A stretch of 64,000 nucleotides of DNA from Planococcus halocryophilus (GCF_001687585.2 NZ_CP016537.2:1-64000); one strand, 5' to 3'. Numbered from the stretch's first letter, positions 40,688-53,282 are shown. Numbers and translations are program-made. The notes: generated by a model not told the origin, from the sequence alone.

Positions 40688-41338
40688 ATGAGTTATTTAA
40701 TCAATCTTGAAGGTGGAGAAGGATCGGGGAAATCGACGGTTCTGAAAATGCTGGCAGAAGCATTAACGGAAAAAGGATTTTCGGTTGTTTGCACAAGAGA
40801 GCCGGGTGGCATCGACATTGCCGAACAAATCCGTGAAGTCATTTTAAACCGAGAAAATACAGCAATGGATGCGCGAACAGAAGCTTTGTTATATGCTGCT
40901 GCAAGAAGACAACATTTAGTGGAGAAAATTGTTCCTGCACTCGAAGCCGGCAGTATTGTTTTATGTGATCGATATATTGATTCGAGTCTTGCTTATCAAG
41001 GCTATGCACGAGGACTTGGAATGGAAGAGATTTTCGCGATCAATAAATTCGCTATTGATGAATACATGCCAGACTTGACGCTGTATTTTGATGTTAATCC
41101 GAAAGTCGGATTGGCGCGGATTGAAAAGGATGCAGAACGTGAAGTAAACCGTTTAGATGTAGAGTCGATGAAGTTCCATTATAAAGTAAGAGAAGGTTAT
41201 CTTTTGTTGTTAAGTCAAAATCCGGAACGTATTCGCTTAGTGAATGCAGAAAATGAACTTCCGGTCGTTTTTGCAGATGCTTTGGAAACAGCTGTACGTT
41301 TTATAGAAGAACGCCAAACAACAGTAGATCCGACGTAA
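40688..41338 (+). CDS. tmk: Thymidylate kinase
   Basis: Tmk phosphorylates dTMP to dTDP. From ATG 40688 the protein has 216 residues. P-loop GGEGSGKST is at residues 9-17, the DRY motif in [17 protein letters not shown] is near 91, and TREPGG is near 36. AAGGTG lies about 9 nt upstream; the in-frame GTG at 40676 overlaps that site and is less likely. tmk-darA-holB is the conserved Bacillales order, except that yaaR is missing before holB. Confidence 0.96.
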   Translation: MSYLINLEGGEGSGKSTVLKMLAEALTEKGFSVVCTREPGGIDIAEQIREVILNRENTAMDARTEALLYAAARRQHLVEKIVPALEAGSIVLCDRYIDSSLAYQGYARGLGMEEIFAINKFAIDEYMPDLTLYFDVNPKVGLARIEKDAEREVNRLDVESMKFHYKVREGYLLLLSQNPERIRLVNAENELPVVFADALETAVRFIEERQTTVDPT

Positions 41339-41420
41339 GTCTTTTCGCAGTATCTGTTTTTTGATTAAATGACTGGAAAGATGTGCAGTGCTTACCTTCG
41401 TTCATGTTATACTTATATAG

Positions 41421-41777
<357 letters not shown>

Positions 41778-41847
41778 TCAATAGGGATAAGTAAGTTTAC
41801 CGTGATAAGTACCGCGGGGTAGCGTCCAACTAGTACCATAAACAATA

Positions 41848-41878
41848 CCCGTGCTCCAATCGGAACACGGGATTTTTT
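41848..41878 (+). terminator. Terminator after darA
   Basis: CCCGTG and CACGGG plus TCC and GGA form an interrupted stem followed by a T6 run. Confidence 0.8.
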
Positions 41879-41900
41879 ACAAAGTCTGAAGGTGAAGTTG

Positions 41901-42893
41901 ATGCAAAAAACAACAGATGAATTTTTGGAGATGCAACCGGTAGTTATGAAGCGACTGCAAGGGGCTTATGGAAAAGAGCGTCTAGCGCATGCTTACTTAT
42001 TTGAAGGTCCTGCAGGTTCAGGGAAAAAAGAGATTACTCATTTTTTTGTTAAGCTTCTCCTATGCGAATCACCTGTTGAAAATGTTCCATGTGAAACATG
42101 TCGGAGCTGTCAATTGTATAATTCCGGCAATCATACGAATGTTATTTTTATCGAACCGGATGGTCAAAACATTAAAATTGACCAAATCCGTGAATTGATT
42201 TTCAAATTGAATAAAACGGGCTTGAATATAGGCCGTAAAATATACGTGATTGAGCAGGCAGACAAAATGAATAATTCTTCTGCTAATGCACTGTTGAAGT
42301 TTTTAGAAGAGCCAGAGTTTAATGTTACCGCTATCTTATTAACAGAACGTCTAAATGCGCTGATGAGCACAATTCGTTCCCGCTGCCAACTGGTGTCATT
42401 TCGTCCGCTATCACGTCCAAAGTTAATGGAGAAATTGATAGCGAATGGTATGACCGAATCGATGGCAGCAACCGTAAGTATGCTGACACAAAGTGAAGAA
42501 GAAGCTGTTGCATTAAGTCAAGATGAACAATTTTCACAAGCAAGAAAAACAGTTTTGAAAATGGTAGAAGTGTCTAGTGGCAATGTTCATGAAGCGCTTT
42601 TGATGCTTCAAGCCGAATGGCTGCCATTATTTAAAGAAAAAGAAGATGCCGAAAGAGGCCTAGACATGTTATTATTTGCATATCGGGACATCGCTTCGGT
42701 AAAAGCAGGTCTTGAGACTGCACGAACATATCCAGATATGGAAGAAACTTGGAAGCAGATGGCTCTCCAACGCTCCTTTACGGTATTGTCCAAGCAGTTG
42801 CAGGCTATATTACAAGCCAAACAACAATTGCCGCGCAATATGAACCGGACGCTGTTGATGGAGCAGTTAATGCTGAATCTGCAGGAGGGGTAG
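41901..42893 (+). CDS. holB: DNA polymerase III delta' subunit
   Basis: HolB is the clamp-loader delta' subunit that pairs with DnaX. From ATG 41901 the protein has 330 residues. The core has AYLFEGPAGSGKKEI, a zinc site with CESPVENVPCETCRSC, IRELIFKLNKTGLNIGRKIYVIEQADKM and ALLKFLEEP. The SRC motif is in TIRSRCQLVSF. AAGGTG lies 6 nt upstream. The in-frame GTG 41892 overlaps this site. In B. subtilis yaaR precedes it; here yaaR is absent. ricT starts 3 nt after the stop codon. Confidence 0.93.
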   Translation: MQKTTDEFLEMQPVVMKRLQGAYGKERLAHAYLFEGPAGSGKKEITHFFVKLLLCESPVENVPCETCRSCQLYNSGNHTNVIFIEPDGQNIKIDQIRELIFKLNKTGLNIGRKIYVIEQADKMNNSSANALLKFLEEPEFNVTAILLTERLNALMSTIRSRCQLVSFRPLSRPKLMEKLIANGMTESMAATVSMLTQSEEEAVALSQDEQFSQARKTVLKMVEVSSGNVHEALLMLQAEWLPLFKEKEDAERGLDMLLFAYRDIASVKAGLETARTYPDMEETWKQMALQRSFTVLSKQLQAILQAKQQLPRNMNRTLLMEQLMLNLQEG

Positions 42894-42896
42894 CAA

Positions 42897-43709
42897 TTGT
42901 ATAATGTGATAGGTGTTCGCTTCAAGAAAGCGGGTAAAATATATTATTTCGATCCAGCTGAATTAGGAATCGAAAAAGACGATTACGTCATTGTTGAAAC
43001 AGCAAGAGGCGTAGAATATGGGAAAGTAGTTGTGCCAACGAAAACAGTTGGTGAAAACGATGTCGTTCTGCCTTTAAAACAAGTGGTGAGAATAGCAACT
43101 GAACGTGATCGCCAACAAGTAGAGGAAAATCGGTTAGAAGCAAGCCGTGCCTTTGAAATGGGTACCGAAAAAATTGAAGAACATCAATTGGATATGAAGC
43201 TAGTTGATGTCGAATACACGTTTGATCGCAATAAAGTGATTTTTTATTTTACAGCAGAAGGTCGTGTGGATCTCCGGAACTTGGTCAAAGACTTGGCTTC
43301 CATTTTCCGTACACGCATTGAACTGCGCCAAATCGGTGTTCGTGATGAAGCTAAAATGCTCGGTGGCATAGGTCCTTGTGGACGTATGTTGTGTTGTTCT
43401 ACGTTTTTAGGTGATTTTGAACCGGTATCTATTAAAATGGCGAAAGATCAAAATCTATCGTTAAACCCTTCGAAAATCTCAGGCTTATGCGGACGATTGA
43501 TGTGCTGCTTAAAATATGAGAACGATGAATATGAAACAGCGAAAAAAGAAATGCCAGATGTTGGCACACGAGTAACGACGCCAGACGGCGATGGTCGTGT
43601 TGTTGGCATGAACATTTTGGAACGAGTATTAAAAATTCGTTTATCTGAGCAAGAACAAACACTTGAATATACATTAGATGAGATAATGGGCCAAGGAACG
43701 AGAGCGTGA
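42897..43709 (+). CDS. ricT: RicT (YaaT), PSP1-domain Fe-S protein
   Basis: This 270-residue protein carries the PSP1 domain. Its cysteine-rich part reads GGIGPCGRMLCCSTFLGDFE and GLCGRLMCCLKYE (residues of about 157-205), which supply the ligands of Fe-S clusters in the RicAFT (Y-) complex, an RNase Y partner that helps mRNA maturation in B. subtilis. TTG 42897 is the start, with CAGGAGGGG just upstream. It is part of the holB-ricT-yabA operon. In B. subtilis the complex also supports sporulation and competence. Confidence 0.95.
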   Translation: MYNVIGVRFKKAGKIYYFDPAELGIEKDDYVIVETARGVEYGKVVVPTKTVGENDVVLPLKQVVRIATERDRQQVEENRLEASRAFEMGTEKIEEHQLDMKLVDVEYTFDRNKVIFYFTAEGRVDLRNLVKDLASIFRTRIELRQIGVRDEAKMLGGIGPCGRMLCCSTFLGDFEPVSIKMAKDQNLSLNPSKISGLCGRLMCCLKYENDEYETAKKEMPDVGTRVTTPDGDGRVVGMNILERVLKIRLSEQEQTLEYTLDEIMGQGTRA

Positions 43710-43719
43710 GGTGGTTTAA

Positions 43720-44079
43720 GTGAAGGAAAAAAACTTTTTAGATACAGTCATGGAATTTGAACAGCAACTTCAATCGATGCAAGAGCAATTCAGTGAATTA
43801 AAAGCCGTTGTTGCTCGGACGATGGAGGAACATCATGCATTGCAGTTAGAAAATCATCATTTGCGTTCGCGATTGGATGAATTCCATAAAGCAGTGCCAG
43901 AAGTGGCAGCGGTAGATCCGGTGAAGTTGAAAAAAGCTGTTATGGATATTGGCGAAGGCTACGATAACTTGGCGCGCTTATATCATGAAGGTTACCATGT
44001 CTGCAACGTCCATTTCGGAAGTTCTCGAAAAGGCGATGATTGTCTGTTTTGTTTATCATTCCTGAATAAACAAAACTAA
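43720..44079 (+). CDS. yabA: Replication initiation control protein YabA
   Basis: YabA bridges DnaA and DnaN and prevents extra initiation. The 119-residue protein has a coiled-coil N-terminal half ([36 protein letters not shown]) and a C-terminal zinc site with YHVCNVHFG and [11 protein letters not shown] 43720 follows GTGAGGTGG. Both of its partners are encoded in this window (positions 1 and 1518). Confidence 0.95.
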   Translation: MKEKNFLDTVMEFEQQLQSMQEQFSELKAVVARTMEEHHALQLENHHLRSRLDEFHKAVPEVAAVDPVKLKKAVMDIGEGYDNLARLYHEGYHVCNVHFGSSRKGDDCLFCLSFLNKQN

Positions 44080-44100
44080 AAAGTAAGATCGATAAAGAGA

Positions 44101-44136
44101 AAGGCTTCCGACACTCCGTGTGGCGGCAGCCTTTTG
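44101..44136 (+). terminator. Terminator-like hairpin after yabA
   Basis: AAGGCT and AGCCTT, with inner CCG/CGG and ACAC/GTGT pairs, form an interrupted stem followed by TTTTG. It may reduce read-through into the next gene. Confidence 0.6.
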
Positions 44137-44156
44137 TTATGCTAGGAGTTGAACAA

Positions 44157-44894
44157 ATGTTAGTGGATGACGAAAGATTAGATTATTTATTAGCGGAAGA
44201 TTTGCGGATTATTCAAAGTCCGTCAGTGTTTTCGTTTTCTTTAGATGCTGTATTACTAGCACGTTTTGCGTATGTGCCGTTAAAACGAGGAACGATTGTG
44301 GATTTATGTACAGGAAACGGTGCAATTCCGTTGTTTTTAAGTGCACGAACGGAATCTCGCATTATCGGAGTAGAGATACAAGAAAGACTTGCTCATATGG
44401 CGCGGCGGAGCATAGCTTATAATGAGCTCGAAAAGCAGATAGAAATTATCGAAGGCGATGTTAAAGACATGCCGCAACAATTAGGGTTTGAAAAGTACGA
44501 TGTCGTGACTTGTAACCCACCTTATTTCCCTGCACATGAGATGAGTGACAAAAACATTAGTGAGCACATGGCGATTGCACGTCATGAATTGCATTTAACA
44601 TTGGACGAAGCCGTACAAGCTGCGAGTCAATTGCTTAAACAAGGAGGCAAAGCGGCATTTGTGCATCGTTCAGGTCGATTGATAGATTTGATTGCGGCGA
44701 TGCGTGCAAACCGCTTAGAACCAAAACGAATTCGTCTCGTTTATCCAAAAGCAGGAAAAGAAGCGAACACGTTATTAATAGAAGGTATTAAAGACGGGAA
44801 ACCAGATCTAAAAATATTGCCCCCGCTAATCGTTTACGGAGAAGATGGGGAATATACAGAAGAAGTACGAGAGTTATTATATGGAAATAACTAA
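44157..44894 (+). CDS. yabB: tRNA1(Val) adenine-37 N6-methyltransferase-like protein
   Basis: A Rossmann-fold methyltransferase of 245 residues. It has a SAM-binding motif [16 protein letters not shown] (near 46) and the adenine-N6 catalytic motif NPPYFP (near 120). It is the homologue of B. subtilis YabB, related to E. coli TrmN6. ATG 44157 follows TAGGAG by 8 nt; the frame upstream of it crosses the terminator. It overlaps yazA by 14 bp. Confidence 0.9.
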   Translation: MLVDDERLDYLLAEDLRIIQSPSVFSFSLDAVLLARFAYVPLKRGTIVDLCTGNGAIPLFLSARTESRIIGVEIQERLAHMARRSIAYNELEKQIEIIEGDVKDMPQQLGFEKYDVVTCNPPYFPAHEMSDKNISEHMAIARHELHLTLDEAVQAASQLLKQGGKAAFVHRSGRLIDLIAAMRANRLEPKRIRLVYPKAGKEANTLLIEGIKDGKPDLKILPPLIVYGEDGEYTEEVRELLYGNN

Positions 44895-45150
44895 TCATTA
44901 TTTTTATGTTTTGGAATGCGCCGATCAATCTTATTATGCGGGGTACACCAATGACCTTGAAAAGCGGTTAACTGCGCACAATGCAGGGAAAGGCGCAAAA
45001 TATACTCGCGCTAAAGGACCGTCTAAATTAATTTATCATGAATGCTTTGAGACAAAGCAAAAAGCTATGAAAGCGGAGTATGCTTTTAAGCAATTAACCA
45101 AGCCTCAAAAAATTCGTTATATTGCTGAAGAAAAGGAGAGCGGCAAATGA
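44881..45150 (+). CDS. yazA: GIY-YIG nuclease-domain protein YazA
   Basis: This 89-residue protein is a stand-alone GIY-YIG domain: [17 protein letters not shown] (here YVL...YAG) at the start, then [25 protein letters not shown]0213 family; the function is unknown, though the fold suggests nuclease activity. ATG 44881 lies inside yabB, and its stop overlaps the rsmI start by 4 bp (ATGA). Confidence 0.92.
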   Translation: MEITNHYFYVLECADQSYYAGYTNDLEKRLTAHNAGKGAKYTRAKGPSKLIYHECFETKQKAMKAEYAFKQLTKPQKIRYIAEEKESGK

Positions 45151-46016
45151 AATCTCAAAAAAGTTTTCAGCACAAAGAAGCAACTTTGTATTTAGTAGCA
45201 ACGCCTATTGGCAATTTAGAAGACATAACAATACGTGCGTTGCGTATTTTAAAAGAAGTAGATATGATTGCAGCGGAAGATACGCGTAACACCAAAAATC
45301 TCTGCAATTATTTTGATATACAAACCAAATTGGTTAGCTATCATGAACACAATCAAGAAAGCGGCGGCTTTAAAATCTTGTCGTATTTGGAACAAGGGAA
45401 ATCGGTCGCATTAGTTAGTGACGCCGGTATGCCATGTATTTCGGATCCGGGCGAAGACATTGTGAAACGAGCAGTTGCAGAAGGCTATCCTGTGGTGCCT
45501 GTACCTGGAGCCAACGCAGCACTCAGTGCGCTAATTGCTTCTGGAATCTCGCCACAACCCTTTTTGTTTTATGGATTCCTATCGCGTAATAAAAAAGAGC
45601 GGCTTGCTGAACTCGAAGTACTTAGCCAGAAAGAAGAAACGCTAATTTTTTATGAAGCGCCTCACCGCTTAAAAGAAAGCTTGAAAAGCATGCAAAAAGC
45701 AGTAGGCGATGATCGGAAGATTGTGTTAGCGCGAGAAGTAACCAAAAAATTCGAAGAGTTTATTAGAGGAACTGTAGGCGAAGCCGTTGAATGGGCCGAC
45801 GAAAATGAAATTCGCGGAGAATTTTGCTTAGTTCTAGAAGGAAATGCGGATCCTGAACTGATAGAAAACGTGAAGTGGTGGGAAACGTTATCGATTGAAG
45901 AACATGTCAATCAGTTAATGGAAACTAAAAACTTAACGTCGAAAGAAGCGATCAAAGAAGCAGCCATCGAACGGCAGCTATCAAAAAGAGATGTCTATCA
46001 AGCGTACCATACGTAA
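45147..46016 (+). CDS. rsmI: 16S rRNA 2'-O-ribose C1402 methyltransferase
   Basis: RsmI methylates the ribose of C1402 in the 16S decoding centre. The 289-residue protein has [18 protein letters not shown] near residue 15, [23 protein letters not shown] near 91 and [16 protein letters not shown]. The C-terminal [22 protein letters not shown] is typical. It is last in the yabB-yazA-rsmI set. A hairpin repeat unit begins on the base after its stop codon. Confidence 0.95.
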   Translation: MKSQKSFQHKEATLYLVATPIGNLEDITIRALRILKEVDMIAAEDTRNTKNLCNYFDIQTKLVSYHEHNQESGGFKILSYLEQGKSVALVSDAGMPCISDPGEDIVKRAVAEGYPVVPVPGANAALSALIASGISPQPFLFYGFLSRNKKERLAELEVLSQKEETLIFYEAPHRLKESLKSMQKAVGDDRKIVLAREVTKKFEEFIRGTVGEAVEWADENEIRGEFCLVLEGNADPELIENVKWWETLSIEEHVNQLMETKNLTSKEAIKEAAIERQLSKRDVYQAYHT

Positions 46017-46278
46017 GAAAAGCGCAAGCACCCGTGTAGCTCTGCTGGGCGTAAGACGGTCTGGCGAAGTGGCGTTTTTTCAGCCACACAGCCAGAGTAG
46101 CTTACGACCCAAAGAGCTGGCTACTGGAGTCTAGACAAGAAGAAAAGCGCAAGTAGCCATGTAGATTCGACGGGCATAAGCAGCGTTCTTTGTTGCACAG
46201 TTGACGTGGCTTATGACCCGAGAATCTGGCTACTGGAGTCTAGACAAAGAAAAGCGCAAGTAGCCATGTAGATTCGAC
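46017..46278 (+). repeat. Tandem hairpin repeats (two full units and one partial)
   Basis: Unit 1 is at 46017-46138, unit 2 at 46142-46247 and a 5' fragment at 46249-46278. All begin GAAAAGCGCAAG; the full units end ACTGGAGTCTAGACAA. Unit 1 folds into nested stems: GTAAG/CTTAC, TCTGGC/GCCAGA and GTGGC/GCCAC, with outer AGCTCT/AGAGCT. Unit 2 has AGATTC/GAATCT and GTAGCC/GGCTAC instead, so the arms have changed together. Repeats with this start and end are common between genes in Bacillales, as I recall. No coding sequence is present. Confidence 0.85.
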
Positions 46279-46299
46279 AGATGTAGGAAAAGTAAGCAT

Positions 46300-46334
46300 A
46301 AAAAAACCGGATGCACGGGCATCCGGTTTTTTTA
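46300..46334. terminator. Bidirectional terminator before abrB
   Basis: AAAAAAACCGGATGC pairs with GCATCCGGTTTTTTT around ACGG. It ends abrB on the minus strand and any read-through from rsmI on the plus strand. Confidence 0.93.
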
Positions 46335-46335
46335 A

Positions 46336-46614
46336 TTATCTCTTTAAGTTGTTTTGAATTTCTTTTACTAACATTTCTGCGCCTTCAGAGCTTAAGATCA
46401 GTTTACCGCCAACTAATTTCATGTTTTCGTCTGATACTTCGCCTGTAACTGCACATGTCATGTTTGGTAAATATTTCTTCAAGATAATTTTATCGTCGTC
46501 CACATAAATTTCCAATGCGTCTTTCTCAGCGATTCCTAAAGTACGGCGCAATTCGATTGGAATTACCACACGTCCTAACTCATCTACTTTACGAACAATA
46601 CCTGTTGATTTCAT
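46336..46614 (-). CDS. abrB: Transition-state regulator AbrB
   Basis: AbrB is a DNA-binding repressor of post-exponential genes. The 92-residue protein starts MKSTGIVRKVDELGRVVIPI, the swapped-hairpin DNA-binding domain, with RRTLGIAEKDALEIYVDDDKI, then a C-terminal dimer domain. ATG 46614 has AGGAGGAC upstream; the open frame extends further but lacks a start signal. Two Spo0A-type boxes lie between its promoter and start, as in B. subtilis, where Spo0A represses abrB. It is convergent with rsmI. Confidence 0.96.
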   Translation of the reverse strand: MKSTGIVRKVDELGRVVIPIELRRTLGIAEKDALEIYVDDDKIILKKYLPNMTCAVTGEVSDENMKLVGGKLILSSEGAEMLVKEIQNNLKR

Positions 46615-46648
46615 AATTATAGTCCTCCTTATAAGTTTATCGGATGTA

Positions 46649-46665
46649 TTCGTCAAAATTCGACA
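46649..46665 (-). promoter_or_regulatory. Two tandem Spo0A boxes in front of abrB
   Basis: On the minus strand TGTCGAA (46659-46665) and TGACGAA (46649-46655) have a 3-nt gap. The consensus 0A box is TGTCGAA, and B. subtilis abrB has the same two variants in the same order downstream of its promoter. They lie about 15-35 nt downstream of the predicted start point. Confidence 0.8.
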
Positions 46666-46685
46666 TTTTCCACTTCCTGTAATAA

Positions 46686-46714
46686 ATCATACCAAGTACT
46701 GTCAATTTGGTCAA
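46686..46714 (-). promoter_or_regulatory. abrB promoter
   Basis: On the minus strand TTGACC (46709-46714) and TATGAT (46686-46691) are 17 nt apart. A second TTGACA at 46699-46704 has no good -10. Confidence 0.8.
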
Positions 46715-46792
46715 TAAAAAACTATCGAAAATATAATAAAATTTAATATTAAGTGATAATTTCGCGAGATTCACTATAAAAGATGTCATAAA

Positions 46793-46809
46793 TTCGACAA
46801 AATGTCGAA
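46793..46809. promoter_or_regulatory. Inverted pair of Spo0A-box sequences between abrB and metS
   Basis: TTCGACA (46793-46799) and TGTCGAA (46803-46809) face each other across 3 bases. Both match the 0A box perfectly. The rest of 46715-46942 is AT-rich; I see no T-box or S-box for metS in it. Confidence 0.6.
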
Positions 46810-46906
46810 TGAGATTGTAATGTAATGCTAAAGACTACAAGCTATATTACCTATTTAAGGGGATTGTTGGAATTGAAAGATTGTACAAAATTGTGGACTT
46901 GGTTAA

Positions 46907-48901
<1,995 letters not shown>

Positions 48902-48925
48902 AAAATACTGGAAAAGAACTGTTTT

Positions 48926-48955
48926 GACCCACTTACATTAGTGGGTCTTTTTTTG
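48926..48955 (+). terminator. Terminator after metS
   Basis: GACCCACT and AGTGGGTC enclose a 6-nt loop and are followed by a T run. Confidence 0.93.
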
Positions 48956-49103
48956 TTTTCTTAGGATAGATTGCCCAATATTACAGGGGAATAAACAATA
49001 ATGACGCAGAATTAACATGTTTTGTTACCTAATTGTAATGTTGCTGTGAAGAAAGATACAGGTAGAACCATTACAATAAAGCTTAATGTGAGGAGAATGA
49101 TTG

Positions 49104-49880
49104 ATGTTTATCGATACCCATGTACATTTAAATGCAGATCAATACGATGAGGACGTAGTAGAAGTCATCGAGCGCGCACGAGAAAACCATGTGGAGAAGA
49201 TGGTAGTCATCGGCTTCGACCGAAAAACGATCGAACGTGCCATAGAGTTGGCCGAAAGCTACGAATTTATCTTCGCAGTAGTTGGTTGGCATCCAGTAGA
49301 TGCCATCGATTGTACTGATGAAGACTTAAAATGGATTGAAGAACTTGCAGCACACCCTAAAGTGGTTGGAATCGGAGAAACCGGTTTAGACTACCACTGG
49401 GACAAATCACCAAAAGAAGTACAACAGGAAATCTTCCGTAAGCAAATCCGGTTGGCTAAAAAAGTAAAACTGCCACTTATTATTCATAACCGGGAAGCAA
49501 CTGCAGATGTCTTGGAAATTCTTAAAGAAGAAAACGCAAAAGAAGTAGGCGGTGTTATGCATTGCTTTAGTGGCAGTGTAGAGACAGCCCATCAAAGCAT
49601 AGAAATGAACTTCATGATTTCACTTGGTGGTCCGGTAACATTCAAAAATGCCAAAAAGCCAAAAGAAGTTGCTGAAGCGATCTCGCTCGAGTATTTGATG
49701 ATTGAAACAGATGCTCCATATTTAGCGCCGCACCCATATCGCGGTAAACGAAATGAACCTTCTTATGTTCCATTAGTAGCGCAAGAAATTGCGCGGTTAA
49801 AAGACATCTCAATCGAAACTGTTGCAAAAGCAACTACTGAGAACGCTGAAAAGTTTTATAAATTTTCTCAAAAAAAGTGA
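49104..49880 (+). CDS. yabD: TatD-family metal-dependent DNase (YabD)
   Basis: This TIM-barrel hydrolase has 258 residues. Metal ligands are in FIDTHVHLN (His6, His8), GIGETGLDYHW (Glu near 92), IIHNREA (His near 128), GVMHCFSGS (His near 153) and ETDAPYLAP (Asp near 204). TatD proteins have 3'-5' exonuclease or deoxyribonuclease activity. ATG 49104 is preferred over TTG 49101, with AGGAGA 8 nt upstream. It lies between metS and yabE, as in B. subtilis. Confidence 0.95.
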   Translation: MFIDTHVHLNADQYDEDVVEVIERARENHVEKMVVIGFDRKTIERAIELAESYEFIFAVVGWHPVDAIDCTDEDLKWIEELAAHPKVVGIGETGLDYHWDKSPKEVQQEIFRKQIRLAKKVKLPLIIHNREATADVLEILKEENAKEVGGVMHCFSGSVETAHQSIEMNFMISLGGPVTFKNAKKPKEVAEAISLEYLMIETDAPYLAPHPYRGKRNEPSYVPLVAQEIARLKDISIETVAKATTENAEKFYKFSQKK

Positions 49881-49900
49881 AATTAAGAAATTTGTATTCG

Positions 49901-49929
49901 TTGACAGGGCAAATGTGAGCCCATATAAT
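49901..49929 (+). promoter_or_regulatory. Consensus promoter of yabE
   Basis: TTGACA (49901-49906) and TATAAT (49924-49929) are 17 nt apart, a perfect match to the sigma-A consensus. Confidence 0.92.
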
Positions 49930-49957
49930 CACTCAAGTGAAAGAGGAGGAATTATTT

Positions 49958-51280
49958 TTGACAAATCAAACAAATAGTGCCAATTCGACAAAATCATTTA
50001 AAGGGAAATCGTTAGCGGTAACAATCGCGACTGTATTGTTGTTCGCAGCGGTTTTAACTTTCGCTATATATGAAGGAACGAAAAATACAGTAACTGTAAC
50101 AGCCAATGGAGAACAAGAACAGGTAAGAACGCATGCAGAGACAGTAGGTGCCTTTTTAGAAGAACAAGACATCAAACCTGGAGAGCATGATTTTGTAAGC
50201 CATTCTTCAGAAACAGCAATTAACGAAGATATGACATTGGAATGGGATGCAGCAGAACAATATGCTGTAACCGTTGATGGAGAAGCGACTTCAGCTTGGA
50301 CCACTAAAAATACCGTGTCAGAAATTTTAGCAACAGCGAATATTGAACTAACGAAACACGATAAAGTAACACCAGCATTAGACGCACAAGTAGATGAGAA
50401 TACAAAAATCTCAGTCGAAAAAGCATATGAAGTTACGATTCAAGACGGTCTTGAAGAAAAGAAAGTATGGTCTACTTCAAAGACAGTCGCTAATTTCTTA
50501 AAAGAAAACAAAATTACTTTAGGTAAACTTGATCGCGTTGAAACTGAAATGGATGCATTGGTCTTACCAAATTCTCAAGTCAAAGTAGTTCGCGTTGAAA
50601 AGCTTACTGATGTAGTCGAGGATTCTGTAAAGTACGCAGTAGAAACCAAAAAAGACGAAACGCTTCTTAAAGGTAGCGAAAAAGTAGTTCAAAAAGGTCA
50701 AAATGGCTTAGTTGAAAAAACGTATGAAATTGTAAAAGAAAACGGTAAAGAAGTAAAACGTAATCTTAAAAACGAAAAAATTGTTAAAGAACCAACAAAA
50801 CAAGTAACAGCAGTGGGGACAAAAACGGTTGTCGCTAGCGTTTCGCGTGGAGCTCAAAAAGAAACTATTAAAACCGCTTCAACTGAAAAAGCTGCAACAC
50901 CGACAGCAGCAGTTACTACAGCTAAAGCAACTCCAAAAGCAACGCCAGTTAAAGCAACACCTGCAGCAGCAGAACCAGAACCAACTGGCGGAAAAGAGTT
51001 TTACGTATCTGCAACAGCCTATACAGCAAGCTGCACAGGATGTTCAGGAATTACAGCTACAGGCATTAACTTGAAAACAAACCCTGGCCTTAAAGTAATT
51101 GCAGTAGACCCTAGTGTTATTCCGTTAGGCTCTAAAGTATGGGTTGAAGGATACGGCAATGCGATTGCAGGCGATACTGGCGGAGCAATCAAAGGAAATA
51201 AAATTGATTTATTCATGGCAAACAGATCAGATGCTTTGTCATTTGGACGGAAACAAGTGAAAGTTAGAATTTTAAACTAA
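49958..51280 (+). CDS. yabE: YabE-like cell-wall protein with DUF348, G5 and 3D domains
   Basis: From TTG 49958 the protein has 440 residues. One transmembrane or signal segment (LAVTIATVLLFAAVLTFAIY, about 22-41) is followed by three ubiquitin-like DUF348 repeats (VTVTANGEQEQVRTHAETVG and two similar), a G5 domain (about 220-290), an Ala/Thr/Lys/Pro-rich linker (about 290-345) and a C-terminal 3D domain (FYVSATAYTASC to DLFMANRSDA). 3D domains occur in Sps/Rpf-like muralytic proteins, so it may cut or bind peptidoglycan. AGGAGGA lies 7 nt before TTG. Confidence 0.93.
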   Translation: MTNQTNSANSTKSFKGKSLAVTIATVLLFAAVLTFAIYEGTKNTVTVTANGEQEQVRTHAETVGAFLEEQDIKPGEHDFVSHSSETAINEDMTLEWDAAEQYAVTVDGEATSAWTTKNTVSEILATANIELTKHDKVTPALDAQVDENTKISVEKAYEVTIQDGLEEKKVWSTSKTVANFLKENKITLGKLDRVETEMDALVLPNSQVKVVRVEKLTDVVEDSVKYAVETKKDETLLKGSEKVVQKGQNGLVEKTYEIVKENGKEVKRNLKNEKIVKEPTKQVTAVGTKTVVASVSRGAQKETIKTASTEKAATPTAAVTTAKATPKATPVKATPAAAEPEPTGGKEFYVSATAYTASCTGCSGITATGINLKTNPGLKVIAVDPSVIPLGSKVWVEGYGNAIAGDTGGAIKGNKIDLFMANRSDALSFGRKQVKVRILN

Positions 51281-51302
51281 TCTATTGTTAATCCAACTGC
51301 AG

Positions 51303-51335
51303 GCTTTCCTGGGATATTTCCCGGGAAAGCTTTTT
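51303..51335 (+). terminator. Terminator after yabE
   Basis: GCTTTCC and GGAAAGC with an inner GGGA/TCCC stem end in a T5 run. Confidence 0.85.
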
Positions 51336-51394
51336 ACATGTCTATCTGTAAACAGGTAGAATAAACAAGAAGCTTGAAAAGAGGAATTTGATAA

Positions 51395-52830
<1,436 letters not shown>

Positions 52831-52897
52831 TATCGGCATTCTGTTACAAAATCGGCACAACTTGTTTCGAGTTAAAGAAATTTCGAATAAATAAATA

Positions 52898-52967
52898 TTG
52901 ACAGCAACAGAGTGTCGCTGATAAAATTAGAAATTTACTTGACTATTCCATCAAATTATGGTAAAAT
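52898..52967 (+). promoter_or_regulatory. Tandem veg promoters
   Basis: Promoter A: TTGACA (52898-52903), 18 nt, TAAAAT (52922-52927) with TGA before it. Promoter B: TTGACT (52939-52944), 17 nt, TAAAAT (52962-52967) with TGG before it. Both have extended -10 form. The B. subtilis veg gene is known for very strong, doubled promoters. Confidence 0.85.
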
Positions 52968-52993
52968 TTTATCCATAGTGAGGTGTAGACAAA

Positions 52994-53257
52994 ATGCCCA
53001 AAACTTTGGCGGATATTAAAAAGTCGTTAGACCTACATTTAGGAAAACGATTGCTTTTGAAGGCAAACGGAGGTCGCAAGAAAACGGTTGAACGTGCCGG
53101 AATCCTGCGCGAAACATATCACTCCGTGTTCGTGATTGAGTTAGATCAAGAAGAGCATGCATTTGAACGCGTGTCTTACAGCTACGCAGACATCTTAACT
53201 GAAGCAGTAGAAATTACTGTGTACGAAGGAACCGAAGATGCACTTGTTGTGAAATAA
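52994..53257 (+). CDS. veg: Veg protein
   Basis: This 87-residue protein ([20 protein letters not shown] onward, [21 protein letters not shown]) is the homologue of B. subtilis Veg, which is very strongly expressed and linked to biofilm-gene control through SinR. GTGAGGTG precedes ATG 52994. In B. subtilis the spore gene sspF comes next; here only a terminator and ispE follow. Confidence 0.95.
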   Translation: MPKTLADIKKSLDLHLGKRLLLKANGGRKKTVERAGILRETYHSVFVIELDQEEHAFERVSYSYADILTEAVEITVYEGTEDALVVK

Positions 53258-53282
53258 TCGAACTACATTTATAAGATACTCC

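Noticed and set aside
46017..46278. CRISPR array
   Set aside because: The units are about 105-120 nt hairpins in direct contact, with no short repeat-spacer pattern and no cas genes nearby.
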